From: CAVQAH01 sp963784195
GTDB taxonomy: Bacteria; Acidobacteriota; Vicinamibacteria; Vicinamibacterales; 2-12-FULL-66-21
Assembly (NCBI GenBank): GCA_963784195.1
Contig: CAWARA010000029.1
Span: 1 to 64,000 of the forward strand
DNA length: 64,000 nucleotides
Direction of reading: 5' to 3'
Part shown: positions 1 to 9,419 of the stretch, piece by piece
Layout: each line of letters begins with the position of its first letter
Numbering within the stretch: the first letter of the stretch is position 1
Translations under genes and position numbers: made by a program
Notes under the pieces: model-generated
The model's database searches: none
What the model was told of the DNA's origin: nothing
Seen by the model: the letters and a program-made list of their open reading frames with translations, nothing else

Positions 1-92
1 ATCGGAGGGATTATTTGGCCGGATAGTGCCCCGGTCAAGGTCCACACATGCGCCACCGATCCTGCCAGCCGATTTGGGCCCATACTGGTGAC

Positions 93-989
93 ATGGAGCC
101 AACACCCGAGGAGGTCCGCGCTCAGCTCGAGCGACTCCTGGCGAGCGAAGCCCTGGCAACATCCTCTCGCCTCCGCCGGTTCCTCAGCTTCATCGTCGAA
201 CGGACGCTCGACGGTGAAGGCCAGAAGCTCAAGGAGTACGCAGTCGGAATCGAGGTATTCGACCGCGACGACCAGTACGATCCCCGGATTGACTCCATCG
301 TTCGAGTGGAGGCCGGACGCCTGCGCGCAAGGCTGGACGAGTACTACAGTCAGGCGGGTCTGGCCGACGCAGTCATCGTCCGTATTCCGCGTGGTGGCTA
401 CGTGCCCGTGTTCGAACGGAGGCCCGCTGCGCCGGTGCCCGCCTCGCCGTCGAACGGGTCGGGCGCCGCCGAGCGCGCGCCGGGCAGTCGAGATGGAAGG
501 TGGTGGGCCGCGCTGGCTGCCATCGCGACATCGGCGGTGTTGCTGGCCACCGTGGTGTGGTGGCTACGCATAGAGCCGGCTGACGGGAGCACGGCTTCGA
601 CTGTGCGCGTCGCGGTGTTGCCGTTTGCGCACTATTCGACTGACCCTGGCGACGAGGTGCTGGCTGCGCGAATCACGGACGGCGTGACAACTGAGCTGGT
701 ACGAATGGCCAGTCTACACGTGGTGTCCCGCACGAGCACGCTCCAGTATGCGACAGTGCGGCGACCGCTCAGGGAAGTGGCTCAGTCGCTGAACGCAAAC
801 CTCGTGGTCGAGGCCAGCGTACTGACCGAGGGTGATCGAGTGCGCGTCCAGGCTCGACTGGTCGATCCAGACGTGGATCGCAAGCTCTCGCTGCACGAGT
901 TCGAGGGGACTCGGCAGAATCTCGACGAGCTGCAACGTCAGATCGCCAAGGCTATCTCTGCATCAGCGCATCCGCCTGTCTTACGCTGA
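93..989 (+). CDS. Winged-helix / TolB-FlgO-like membrane regulator
   Basis: The N-terminal ~100 residues are the helix-rich DNA-binding-like module common in Acidobacteriota adenylate-cyclase/TPR regulators (SSRLRRFLSFIVERTL ... IPRGGYVPVF). A single membrane helix follows at about residues 140-162 (ALAAIATSAVLLATVVWWL). The C-terminal part (VRVAVLPFAHYS ... DGVTTELVRM ... LVVEASVLTEGDRVRVQARLVD) matches the TolB-N/FlgO-like fold seen in the same regulators. The protein therefore looks like a one-component membrane regulator with a cytoplasmic DNA-binding head and a periplasmic sensor. At 298 residues it lacks the TPR tail many homologues carry. The start chosen is the ATG just before MEPTPEEV, where similarity begins; an in-frame ATG lies 45 bases upstream. 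The target genes are unknown. Confidence 0.7.
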   Translation: MEPTPEEVRAQLERLLASEALATSSRLRRFLSFIVERTLDGEGQKLKEYAVGIEVFDRDDQYDPRIDSIVRVEAGRLRARLDEYYSQAGLADAVIVRIPRGGYVPVFERRPAAPVPASPSNGSGAAERAPGSRDGRWWAALAAIATSAVLLATVVWWLRIEPADGSTASTVRVAVLPFAHYSTDPGDEVLAARITDGVTTELVRMASLHVVSRTSTLQYATVRRPLREVAQSLNANLVVEASVLTEGDRVRVQARLVDPDVDRKLSLHEFEGTRQNLDELQRQIAKAISASAHPPVLR

Positions 990-1111
990 TCGGACCAACG
1001 GTCGAAGGAGATAGTGGCTGGGTGCTAGAATCCGCAGCCGTAGGTGTCCGGGCGGGCCCGAAGGGAAAAAAGCCCGGCGGAGCGTAATGGACACTCTTGC
1101 GGGAGCGGCTC

Positions 1112-3439
1112 ATGGGCACAATCGCTCGTCGTGATTTTCTGAAAGCGGCGCCGGCAGCGGCTGCTGTCGCCACATACCTGCCGACGGCCTCGACCCCTGC
1201 GGCCACACAATCGAAAGCCGTACCTGTCACGATTTCCAGCACGGCCTACACGCCCGTCAAGGACTATCCGATTCAGCCGAAGCGCTATTCGGAAGTACAG
1301 ATCACGGATAGCTTCTGGAAACCGAAGATCGCGACCAATGCTCAGGTCACGATTCCGTTCCAGATTCAGAAGAGCGACGGCAGGGGCCTTTCCGGCAACG
1401 TGCTCGAGGCGGCGATCCTCTCGCTCGCGACTCACCCGAACCCCGACCTGCAGCGCCAGGTGGACGCGCGCGTCCAGGAGATCGCGGCGGCCGGGATGAC
1501 CGGGAATCGCGGCTTCGAGGCGGCGGTCACATACTTCCAGACGACGGGGAAGCGGGATCTGCTGGAGCCGGCGATCAAGGCTGCTGCGGCGTTGTACGAA
1601 GACTTCAAGGTAAACAACCCGCCGTTCAACGGCGGCGAGCGGGATGCGCTCAACTGCGTGCAGTTGTATCGCGCAACGAACGAGAAGAAGCACCTCGATC
1701 TGGCAAAACACTATCTCGATATCCGCGGGCTCGAGAATTCTGTCGGCCGGAGCCGGCACAACCAGTCCTACAAGCCGGTGCTGGAGCAGCGGGAAGCGGT
1801 CGGCCATGCGGTGAACTGCGTCACGCTGATGCTGTCGATGCTTGACGTCGGCATGCTGACAGGCCTGCGCGACTACGTCGCTGCCGCGCAGCGGATGTGG
1901 GCGGATGCGGTCGAGCGGAAGATGTACGTGACAGGCGGCGTGGGGTCGACAGGGAACGAGGGATTCGGCGAAGCGTACGACTTGCCGAACATCTCCGCGT
2001 ACTCCGAGACCTGTGCGGTGCTCATGTTCATGACGTTCAACCACCGCCTGTTCATGGCCACCGGCGACGGGAAGTACATGGACGTGCTCGAACGCGGCAT
2101 GTACAACAACGCCATCGCAGGCGTGTCGCAGAGCGGAAACCGCTTCTTCTACGTCAACCGGCTCGCGAGCGCGGGCGACGGTCGCGACGCGCGATGGGAG
2201 CGTGCGTCGCTGGAGTGTTGCCCTCCCAACCTCGTGCGCTTCCTCGCGTCAATGCCCGGCTACATCTACGCGCAGGATCAGAAACAGGCGATCTACGTGA
2301 ACTTGTACGTCTCGAGCGAAGCGTCTTTCAACGTCGGGGCCTCGACGATCGCCTTGTCGGTCGAGAGCGAGATGCCCTGGGGAGGCAAGACGCGCCTCAC
2401 GGTCTCGGGTGGCGACAACATTCGCTGCGCGGTCAAGCTCCGGATTCCAGGCTGGGCGCGCAACCAGCCCGCTCCCGGTAACCTGTATTCATATGCGAGC
2501 CCGTCGAGCACACAGACCACGATATCGGTCAACGGTACCGCGGTCAGTGCGGCCCCTGACAAGGCCGGCTACGTTACGCTCGATCGGCTGTGGAAGAAGG
2601 GCGACGTCGTTGCCGTCGAATTTCCGTACGAGATCAGGAGGGTGACTGCCGATCAGCAAGTGGCAGCCAGCCGCGACCGCGTGGCCATCGAGCGCGGACC
2701 GATGGTCTACTGTCTCGAATCGCCGGGAGCCGAAGGACGCATCCTGAACACGCGAATCGACGATACGGCGGCCCTGAAGCCCGCAATGGACGCGAATGCG
2801 TTTGGCGGCATTCCGGTGATCGATACGGAAGCGCGGGATGTCCGGGATCCGCGCGCGGCAGCAAAGCCGGTCCGGCTCATCCCCTATTACCTCTGGGCCA
2901 ATCGCGGAGCGACCGAGATGACCGTCTGGTTCGCAAGAGCCGACTACAAATCGGGCGACGTAGGGCCTGCCGGCGGGTTCATCGTCTACGACAACCCGAA
3001 CCATGCGACTGACGGCTGGCGCTATCTCGAGGCCGCGCCTTTCGATCAGAGCGCAGGCGCACGGTGGGGATGCTTCAGGCGGCTGATCGACGGCGCGCGC
3101 GGAACGGCCGTCGGCACCGGACGTCAAAACACCCTCGACATGCTCGCAGCGTGCACCGAAACGGGATCGGCGGCTGATCTCTGCTGGAACCTGAGCATCA
3201 ACGGCGTGCGTGGATGGTTCCTGCCGTCCCGCGACGAGCTCGCGCTGATATACAAAGTCTCGAAAGCAGCCGGCATCGGTGCGTTCGGCGACGGAAGCGG
3301 GACCGACAACGTCACGTATTGGGCGTCATCGCAGACGTCAGCAGACATGGCCGCGCACATCGATTTCGGCGATCTCGGCCGGCTGCACGGCGACGACAAG
3401 GACTTTCCGCGGAGGGTGAGGGCGGTCAGGGCGTTCTGA
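1112..3439 (+). CDS. Tat-exported GH127 (DUF1680) beta-L-arabinofuranosidase-like enzyme with C-terminal Lcl-type domain
   Basis: A twin-arginine signal (RRDFLKAAPAAAAVATYL) begins the protein. Residues ~40-600 are a glycoside hydrolase family 127 / DUF1680 domain. The family's catalytic set is visible: GEAYDLPN (E287, acid/base position), SETCA (E299, C301) and ECCPPN (C369, C370). By analogy with HypBA1 of Bifidobacterium, C369 would be the nucleophile and E299/C301/C369/C370 the zinc ligands. Residues ~640-775 (GWFLPSRDELALIYK ... YWASSQ ... RRVRAVRAF) resemble the Lcl C-terminal/DUF1566 module, a C-type-lectin-like fold. That appendage is unusual for GH127. The ATG is preferred over an in-frame TTG 15 bases upstream because it gives a clean Tat signal. 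Likely role: periplasmic or surface removal of arabinofuranose from plant glycans; the specificity is inferred. Confidence 0.85.
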   Translation: MGTIARRDFLKAAPAAAAVATYLPTASTPAATQSKAVPVTISSTAYTPVKDYPIQPKRYSEVQITDSFWKPKIATNAQVTIPFQIQKSDGRGLSGNVLEAAILSLATHPNPDLQRQVDARVQEIAAAGMTGNRGFEAAVTYFQTTGKRDLLEPAIKAAAALYEDFKVNNPPFNGGERDALNCVQLYRATNEKKHLDLAKHYLDIRGLENSVGRSRHNQSYKPVLEQREAVGHAVNCVTLMLSMLDVGMLTGLRDYVAAAQRMWADAVERKMYVTGGVGSTGNEGFGEAYDLPNISAYSETCAVLMFMTFNHRLFMATGDGKYMDVLERGMYNNAIAGVSQSGNRFFYVNRLASAGDGRDARWERASLECCPPNLVRFLASMPGYIYAQDQKQAIYVNLYVSSEASFNVGASTIALSVESEMPWGGKTRLTVSGGDNIRCAVKLRIPGWARNQPAPGNLYSYASPSSTQTTISVNGTAVSAAPDKAGYVTLDRLWKKGDVVAVEFPYEIRRVTADQQVAASRDRVAIERGPMVYCLESPGAEGRILNTRIDDTAALKPAMDANAFGGIPVIDTEARDVRDPRAAAKPVRLIPYYLWANRGATEMTVWFARADYKSGDVGPAGGFIVYDNPNHATDGWRYLEAAPFDQSAGARWGCFRRLIDGARGTAVGTGRQNTLDMLAACTETGSAADLCWNLSINGVRGWFLPSRDELALIYKVSKAAGIGAFGDGSGTDNVTYWASSQTSADMAAHIDFGDLGRLHGDDKDFPRRVRAVRAF

Positions 3440-3522
3440 TCCGCCCCTCGATCCGCCTACGAGTCTATGGGGCTGAAAGACGGCTGATCTCGGATAGCAT
3501 CTATACTTCCTGCCGACGCCCG

Positions 3523-4947
3523 ATGCCCCAACGCAACACGGAAGAAGCCGCCGTACAGGCGCGAAGCGCCGAATTACGGAAAGAGCTGTCGATTGCCGAC
3601 CTCGCGTTCGCACAGATCCTCTTCATCGTCGGTCTGCAGTGGGTCGGCGTCGCCGCCAAGCAGGGACCGTCACACGTCATCTTCTGGCTCATCGCCATCG
3701 CCCTCTTCTATCTTCCGTCGGCGATTGTGGCTGTGTGGCTGAATCGGGCGATGCCGCTGGAAGGCGGACTCTATCAGTGGGCCAAGCTCGGCTTCAACGA
3801 ACGATTCGGCTTCATCGTCGCCTGGAATCTCTGGTTGTTCGCCATTCTCAACATGACGAACGTCGGGCTGCAGTTCACGCAGTACCTCGGGTACATCTTC
3901 GGGCCGCGCGTGGCCGAGCTGATGTCGCAGAACTGGGTCATTGCGTCGACGACCGCGGTCGTCGTCGGCGCGCTGATCTGGATTACCGTCGTTGGCCTTC
4001 GCGTTGGCAAGTGGGTGCACACGGTGGGTGGCGTCCTGATGCTCGCGATCTTCGCGATGATCATCGCACTCCCGTGGCTGCACGTCGCGAACGGGACGCT
4101 CGCGGAGTATCACCCGTTTCGGACCGCCACTCCGGTGATTTCGTTGCTCAGTCTCAACCTGCTCGGCAAGATGGGAATGGGCGCATTCGGCGGCTTCGAA
4201 TACGTGGCTATCCACGCCGGTGAATGCCGGGATCCGGTGCGAAGCATCACGCGGGCCACCGCGATTGCTGCGCCCATCATCGTCCTGATGTTCATCCTCG
4301 GAACTGCCTCAGTGCTCGGCATGGTCCCGAACGACCAGATCGATCTGATCGCACCGATTCCGCAGCTCCTGAGCATCGGCTTCGGCCCGCTCGGCGCCGC
4401 CGCGGCGATCGTGCCGCTGACACTGAGCAGCATGATCGCGATCCGCTTCGCGCAGGCGAGCGTCAATTTCGCCGGCTGCACGCGGCTGCCGATGGTCGCG
4501 GGCTGGGACAACCTGCTGCCGGCCTGGTTCACACGCCTCAGCGACAAGTACAAGACGCCGGTGAACTCGATTCTCTTCGTCGGCGCGGCGACGTTCGTCG
4601 TGAGCACGCTGGGTCTGGTTGGTGTCGGGAAGCAGGAGGCCTTTCAGCTGCTCTGGAATTCCGCTGGCATCTTCTACGCGCTGACGTATCTTGCAATGTT
4701 CGCCGTGCCGCTCTTCGGCATGCGGCGCGCGCCGGTCAAGCCGCCGTGGTGGGTGAAACTCTGCGCGTTGTCAGGTCTTCTGATGACCGGTCTGTACGTC
4801 TCGCTGTCGATACTTCCGATCATTCCGGTGGGAAGCCGGACGGTCTTCGCGCTGAAGATCGTGGGGTTGATCCTCGTGACGAACGTGATTGGGCTCGTAC
4901 TCTACGCGACCGGCGGGCGCCGGGCACGGCCGGCCGTCGGGGTGTAG
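3523..4947 (+). CDS. APC-superfamily amino acid permease
   Basis: The 474-residue product has about 12 hydrophobic segments and the amino acid-polyamine-organocation family pattern: an N-terminal cytoplasmic stretch (RKELSIADLAFAQILFIVG), the conserved loop EYVAIHAGECRDPVRSI after helix 6, and the ALTYLAMFAVPLFGMRR region near the end. Open reading extends ~300 bases further upstream in the same frame, but that part overlaps the GH127 gene and is not protein-like. The ATG at MPQRNTEE is therefore used. The substrate cannot be read from the sequence. It lies 83 bases after the GH127 gene and may be read from the same promoter. Confidence 0.85.
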   Translation: MPQRNTEEAAVQARSAELRKELSIADLAFAQILFIVGLQWVGVAAKQGPSHVIFWLIAIALFYLPSAIVAVWLNRAMPLEGGLYQWAKLGFNERFGFIVAWNLWLFAILNMTNVGLQFTQYLGYIFGPRVAELMSQNWVIASTTAVVVGALIWITVVGLRVGKWVHTVGGVLMLAIFAMIIALPWLHVANGTLAEYHPFRTATPVISLLSLNLLGKMGMGAFGGFEYVAIHAGECRDPVRSITRATAIAAPIIVLMFILGTASVLGMVPNDQIDLIAPIPQLLSIGFGPLGAAAAIVPLTLSSMIAIRFAQASVNFAGCTRLPMVAGWDNLLPAWFTRLSDKYKTPVNSILFVGAATFVVSTLGLVGVGKQEAFQLLWNSAGIFYALTYLAMFAVPLFGMRRAPVKPPWWVKLCALSGLLMTGLYVSLSILPIIPVGSRTVFALKIVGLILVTNVIGLVLYATGGRRARPAVGV

Positions 4948-4997
4948 GCCGGGACACTGGCTTGTCTCAACGGAAAGAGGAAGGAAAAGGAGTGGTC

Positions 4998-5477
4998 ATG
5001 AAGCGAAACCTTTGTGTGTGTGCGGCCGGGATCGTGATGGCGGTGGTGGCGGGCGTATCGCTTCCAGCTCAAGACGCGCAGGGCGAGAAGGCGTTGATCG
5101 CCGCCGAGCGCGCGATCCACGAGGCGATCGTGAAGGGCAACGTCGCAGCCTTCAAGCAACAGGTCGCGGCGGATTCCTTCGCCATCGATTCGATGATGGG
5201 CCGGATGTCCACCGCGGAGTTCATCAAGGGCCTCGAGGCGATGACCAAGGACATGAAGATGGAGTCCTGGGACATCACCGACACCAAGGTGATCTGGCAG
5301 GATGCGAACAACGCGGTCCTCACCTACAAGTGGACGGGGAAGGGCACGTTTCAGGGTCAGCCGATTCCAAGTCCAGTCTGGGCGTCGACGGTCTGGACGA
5401 AGAGGAACGGCAAATGGACCGCCGTGTTTCATCAGGAAACGATCCCGATGCCACCGCCTCCGCCGGCGAAGAAATAG
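4998..5477 (+). CDS. Secreted NTF2-like (DUF4440/SnoaL-type) protein
   Basis: The 159-residue product begins with a signal peptide (LCVCAAGIVMAVVAGVSLPAQ) followed by one NTF2-like cone domain: helical start AERAIHEAIVKGNVAAF, then the strands KVIWQDANNAVLTYKWTG and ASTVWTKRNGKWTAVFHQET. That strand pattern is typical of DUF4440 proteins, which can be small enzymes or ligand-binding proteins. A strong ribosome site (AAGGAAAAGGAG) precedes the ATG; a GTG six bases upstream is also in frame. No catalytic residues can be assigned, so the function is unknown. It ends in a proline-rich tail (PMPPPPPAKK). Confidence 0.75.
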   Translation: MKRNLCVCAAGIVMAVVAGVSLPAQDAQGEKALIAAERAIHEAIVKGNVAAFKQQVAADSFAIDSMMGRMSTAEFIKGLEAMTKDMKMESWDITDTKVIWQDANNAVLTYKWTGKGTFQGQPIPSPVWASTVWTKRNGKWTAVFHQETIPMPPPPPAKK

Positions 5478-5493
5478 GTGAGGCCCTTCGTCT

Positions 5494-5613
5494 CTACTGC
5501 GGGCGGGAGTAGGTGGCGTTGAACGGCACGTTGCCCTGGGTGACGTGGCCGGCGAGTGCGCCGACGAGAGCCAGAACGATCCACGCGACGACGATGGCGA
5601 CAACGAGCTCCAT
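5494..5613 (-). CDS. Small single-helix membrane protein (39 aa)
   Basis: A short reading frame begins MELVVAIVVAWIVLALVGAL, a convincing membrane helix, and ends with a short polar tail. A ribosome-site-like AAGGG lies about seven bases before the ATG. The gene sits between the stop codons of the NTF2-like gene and the multicopper oxidase gene, on the same strand as the oxidase. A longer in-frame start exists but adds low-quality sequence. The function is unknown, and at this size the call could be accidental. Confidence 0.4.
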   Translation of the reverse strand: MELVVAIVVAWIVLALVGALAGHVTQGNVPFNATYSRPQ

Positions 5614-5720
5614 GGCTGCGCCCTTGTCGATCAGCGGACGTGATTCCGTGTCGACACGTCGAAGGTGCCGGGGAGTGGGAAGCGCTTCGGGAATCGAACT
5701 CACGACGTTCCTTTCTTCAA

Positions 5721-7680
5721 TCACTTGACGATGACGTGGCCCTGGGCCTGCCATTTGCCGCCCGGATTCCGAACCTCGAGCCAGAGGTTCTGACGTCCGG
5801 GTGGCGCTTCAAATTCGAAATCGTAGGTCTCGCCTACACCAATCAGTTGCCTGGCGCCGACAGGCTGGCTTCTTCCAGGTGGCACCGGCGCCCCGTCCTT
5901 GGTCAGCGGCTTCCACGTGACCGGCCCCTGGTTCGTCTGCAGCGTGAACGAGAAGATGTCCCCTGGCGTGATGTTGATCAGCCGCACGCGGTGTTTGATC
6001 CCTGACTTCCAGGTGACTTGCGGTGCCTGTTGGCCGTTGATGACCGCCGGGGCGTCCACACTGGGGCCGGCGCGCCCCACGACGAACACGTGATCCGTCG
6101 CTTCGTCGTACGACTCGCCAGGCTCGAGAACGAGCATGGCGCCATACAGACCGGACGTGAGCTGGCGCTGGTCGTGAAGATGCGTGTGGTACATGAACGT
6201 GCCGGCCCGGGGCGGTGTGAAGCGGACCACGAATGAACCGCCTGGTTCGATCATCGGTGTCACGCGCTGACCGTTGCCGCCCCACCCGTGAACCCCGTCG
6301 TAGTAACTCTCCAGTTCCATGCCGTGCCAGTGAATCGCGGTGCCTTCCGGGAGCTGATTGATCAACGTGATCTCGACCGGTTCGCCGCGTTTCAACACGA
6401 GCACCGGTCCCGGCACGGGAACCGGGTTCGTTGCCGCCGCGCCCTGCGCCTTGTCCAGCACGAAGCCGAATGCCGGAGCACTCCCGAAGCGGTTGGGTTC
6501 GCTTTTCATCAACAGGGTCATCTTCCGCGCAGGCGGATCACCGGCCTTCTCCGTCGGTGCCGGCTCGCCCTTGGGTGCGGTCACGGTGATGCCGAGCACC
6601 ATACCGGACATGCCTGCTGACAGATGGTTGGAACCGGAATGGTGATCGTGCGCGCCCTCTTTGGGCGAACCGTCCACGTGCAGCGTCGGAGACACGTGCG
6701 TCATGATGTGGCAGTGAAACAGCCAGTTTCCGGCTCTCTCCGGCGTCCACGTCATGCCCAGCGTCGACCCGGGTGGCATCACCTGCGTCACGACACGCTG
6801 TCTGGCCTCTGCGGAAAACGACATCGTGCTTGTTGCCGTCTCCGATGCTGTCGACCTCGAAGTAGAAGCCATGCAGGTGCATCGGGTGGATCTGCGTGCT
6901 GAGGTTGATGATCCGCCAGTGAACTGGGGCGCCGAGGGCATACGTCAGACGCTCCGTATGCGGCCATCCGTTGCCGTTGATGAGCGTGCGCACATCCGGC
7001 TTCATCTTCAGAAACGTTGCGCCGGGGTCGTCCTGCAGCATCAGATCGGCGTGCTCCTTCCGCGTCAGGCTCGTCCAGTCCGTGATCACGAAGACCCGGT
7101 CGGACCCTGACGCAACACCTGCCTCGTCGACGATGAAGGCACCCGATAACTGCGTATCGTCAGCTGCCCGGTACGGCAGGGGCACTCCCGTGGTGGTCGC
7201 CCAGTAGTAGTAGGTTCCCGGGCGCCCGGCGCTGAAACGAACCTCCCGTGTCTCGCCGCCAGGCACGTCAAGCGGCGCGCATGGAGTGCCGCCACGCTCG
7301 CAAAGCCCATGGACGCGCATCGGCGTCGTGAGCTCGTTCCTGATCGTTGCGACGATCACCGTGCCAATCGGAACCCTGATGAGAGGCGCCGGGACCGAGA
7401 GCGGTCGGCCGGTCTCACCGAATGCTTCGACTCGAAGCGCAGGGCCAGCATCACCCTCGGGTCTCCACACGCCCACGCCCGCTCTGAGCGCGAGCATCAG
7501 CACGTCGCCTTCCAGATCGCCGGCCGGGTGGCGATTGTCATGAGTGACGATGGCTGGAAGAGACGATTCGCCCGAGCCTGTCGGCAGCGCTGTGGCGGCG
7601 AGTGGCTGGAAACCCTGGGAGTGACTAACGACGATGGAAAGAACAACCGAACCGACGAATACCCTGAACACCGCTTTCAC
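5721..7680 (-). pseudogene. Multicopper oxidase with unusual cupredoxin order, one frameshift
   Basis: Two reading frames join into one ~650-residue secreted multicopper oxidase; the frame changes at a run of four A (6815-6818, plus strand). Dropping one base restores GNKHDVV followed by SAEARQRVVTQVMPPG. The first half has a signal peptide, a cupredoxin domain without normal copper ligands, and a domain with the motif pair usually found last in these enzymes (HPMHLHG and HCHIMTH). The second half carries the pair usually found first (HWHGMELE and YHTHLHDQ), then a final cupredoxin domain. All trinuclear-centre histidines therefore exist, but in permuted order. The annotated GTG start at 7680 overlaps its ribosome site; the GTG at 7671 (VFRVFVGSVV) is better spaced. 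The break could be an assembly indel or a true mutation. Confidence 0.75.
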
Positions 7681-7974
7681 CTCTTGCCGGGGACATCCGA
7701 TGGCTGACAGCGTAGCTGGCCCGCCGGCGAGAGGTCATTAGCGAGCGGTAACGAATGGGTAAGGCTCGCGACAACCTTCCCAACGTGTTTGGTTAGCGGC
7801 CTTTGGGCTGAATCAGGGTCTGGGACTTGTCTTACCAGGTAGGGAGAAGGGGAGTAGGGGAGAATATCGGCGACGGTCGACGGTCCGCGAGGCATCGGCG
7901 AGTTAAGCCCGATTCGCATGTGTACTTCGCCCTTCTTCCCATCTCCTTTTCAAAGACAAGCAGCCCACTTACGA

Positions 7975-9243
7975 TCAGAGTCCGCCGACGTTGCGGAAGC
8001 GGGGATTGACGACGTTGTTGAAAATGGAGCCGAAGGAGTAGCTGAAACCGAAGCCGACCTCGATCTGGTAGCCCGTCGCCAGCTCGCGCTGACGGACCAG
8101 GATCTCCTCGGATGTTGCCTCGCCCCTTCGCAGCGACAGCTGATCACGCCGCCGGGCGCCCGATCCGAAGACCTCGAGCGAGAAGCCTTTGAACAGCCGA
8201 ACATCGACGCTGCCGAATGCGTTCACGCGGTAGGTGTCCGAGCGGTTGAGATACTGCTGAACTTCGAGCGACCCTGAGGCAGTTCCCCAGGGCTGGCGCA
8301 GCGCCATCGACACCTCGAACGAGTGATCGAGGAGCCTTTCTGAGGTCTTGCCGAAGATGGTTTCTTCCGTGTAGTCAGCGGTCTGGAAGCCGACGCTGTA
8401 GAACAGCGTCAGGATCCGTCGCGTCGATTCGCTGTAAGGGAAGATGTTGTATTCGATGCCGGGGGCAGTACGCGTCCGCAGGTCGTAATTCTGGAACGTG
8501 GAGGCGAGGACTATGGCCGTTCCGCCGTACGACCAGTGCTCGTTGATGCTCTTCGTCACCAGCGCACGGGCCTCCGAGTTCCGCCGGACCGAAATGAACG
8601 TCCCGCCGTCTTCCTCCTCGAGCTCGAAGGTGTCCTCGTCGTAGTTGCTCGAGCCGTTGAAGTTGATCTTCCACATTTCCGTGGTGCGGTTGGCCGAGAA
8701 CGACGCCGACAGTCCGCGGCTCTCGCTGGACTCCTGACTCTCGAAATCGCCGCTGGCACCGACGCGGAACACCCAGAAGTTCCAGGGGTCGTCGACGGCG
8801 CGGGCAGCCGTCTGACCGGGCGGCTCCTCGAACGTCACCTTCAGCCGCTGCGCCAGCGGGGTATCCGCGACGTAGCGCACGAGTCCCAGCTTGAAGACCG
8901 ACGTGAGTCCCGAACGCCGTTCGTCCTCGGTCGCCGTCTGCGGCGCGACGGACGTCAGCGTGTGGTCGACACCCTGGAACCGGCCGAGACCGATGAACTT
9001 CAGCGTGTACTCAGTGCCACCGCCACCGGTCCCCTGCGTGGTAATCAGGACATGGATGTCCGCGCCCACACGATCGCGCACGAAGTTGATGAACGTGACC
9101 TCGGTCCGCATGTAGTTTTCGTCGCAGGAGTTGCAATCGAGAAACACGTGAACCGCATCCGTTCTGGACTGTGCCGGGGACGGCTGCTGCCCGTACGCAG
9201 CAGGAGCAGCGAGGATCAGAAGTGCGAGCGTGGGGAGCAGCAA
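7975..9243 (-). CDS. Putative outer-membrane beta-barrel protein
   Basis: The 422-residue product starts with a signal peptide (LLPTLALLILAAPAAYG). It then has a conserved N-terminal region (VHVFLDCNSCDENYMRTEV ... VRDRVGADIHVLITTQGTGGGG) known from uncharacterised outer-membrane proteins of Acidobacteriota and Bacteroidota. The remainder alternates short amphipathic strands and turns, as expected of a barrel (SFEVSMALRQPWGTASGSLEVQQYL, SLEVFGSGARRRDQLSL). The start codon is TTG, directly after an in-frame stop. The function is unknown. The gap downstream (about 290 bases, before the oxidase gene) holds only a purine-rich stretch around 7835-7865 with GTAGGG/GGAGAA words. Confidence 0.6.
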   Translation of the reverse strand: MLLPTLALLILAAPAAYGQQPSPAQSRTDAVHVFLDCNSCDENYMRTEVTFINFVRDRVGADIHVLITTQGTGGGGTEYTLKFIGLGRFQGVDHTLTSVAPQTATEDERRSGLTSVFKLGLVRYVADTPLAQRLKVTFEEPPGQTAARAVDDPWNFWVFRVGASGDFESQESSESRGLSASFSANRTTEMWKINFNGSSNYDEDTFELEEEDGGTFISVRRNSEARALVTKSINEHWSYGGTAIVLASTFQNYDLRTRTAPGIEYNIFPYSESTRRILTLFYSVGFQTADYTEETIFGKTSERLLDHSFEVSMALRQPWGTASGSLEVQQYLNRSDTYRVNAFGSVDVRLFKGFSLEVFGSGARRRDQLSLRRGEATSEEILVRQRELATGYQIEVGFGFSYSFGSIFNNVVNPRFRNVGGL

Positions 9244-9419
9244 TCAGTTGCTACCGCAGCCGCACATCGCCTGTCGGCTTAGTCATCAGGATGAGGAAGA
9301 ACGGGGAATAAGGTAACACAGCCGAACGCTCATCCAACCAATGACTCGGTGATTCCGTCCAAGGGTCGATCGACGGCCGATCCCAGTCGCGTGCACGTCA
9401 GCCTGAAAGGATCACAGCG

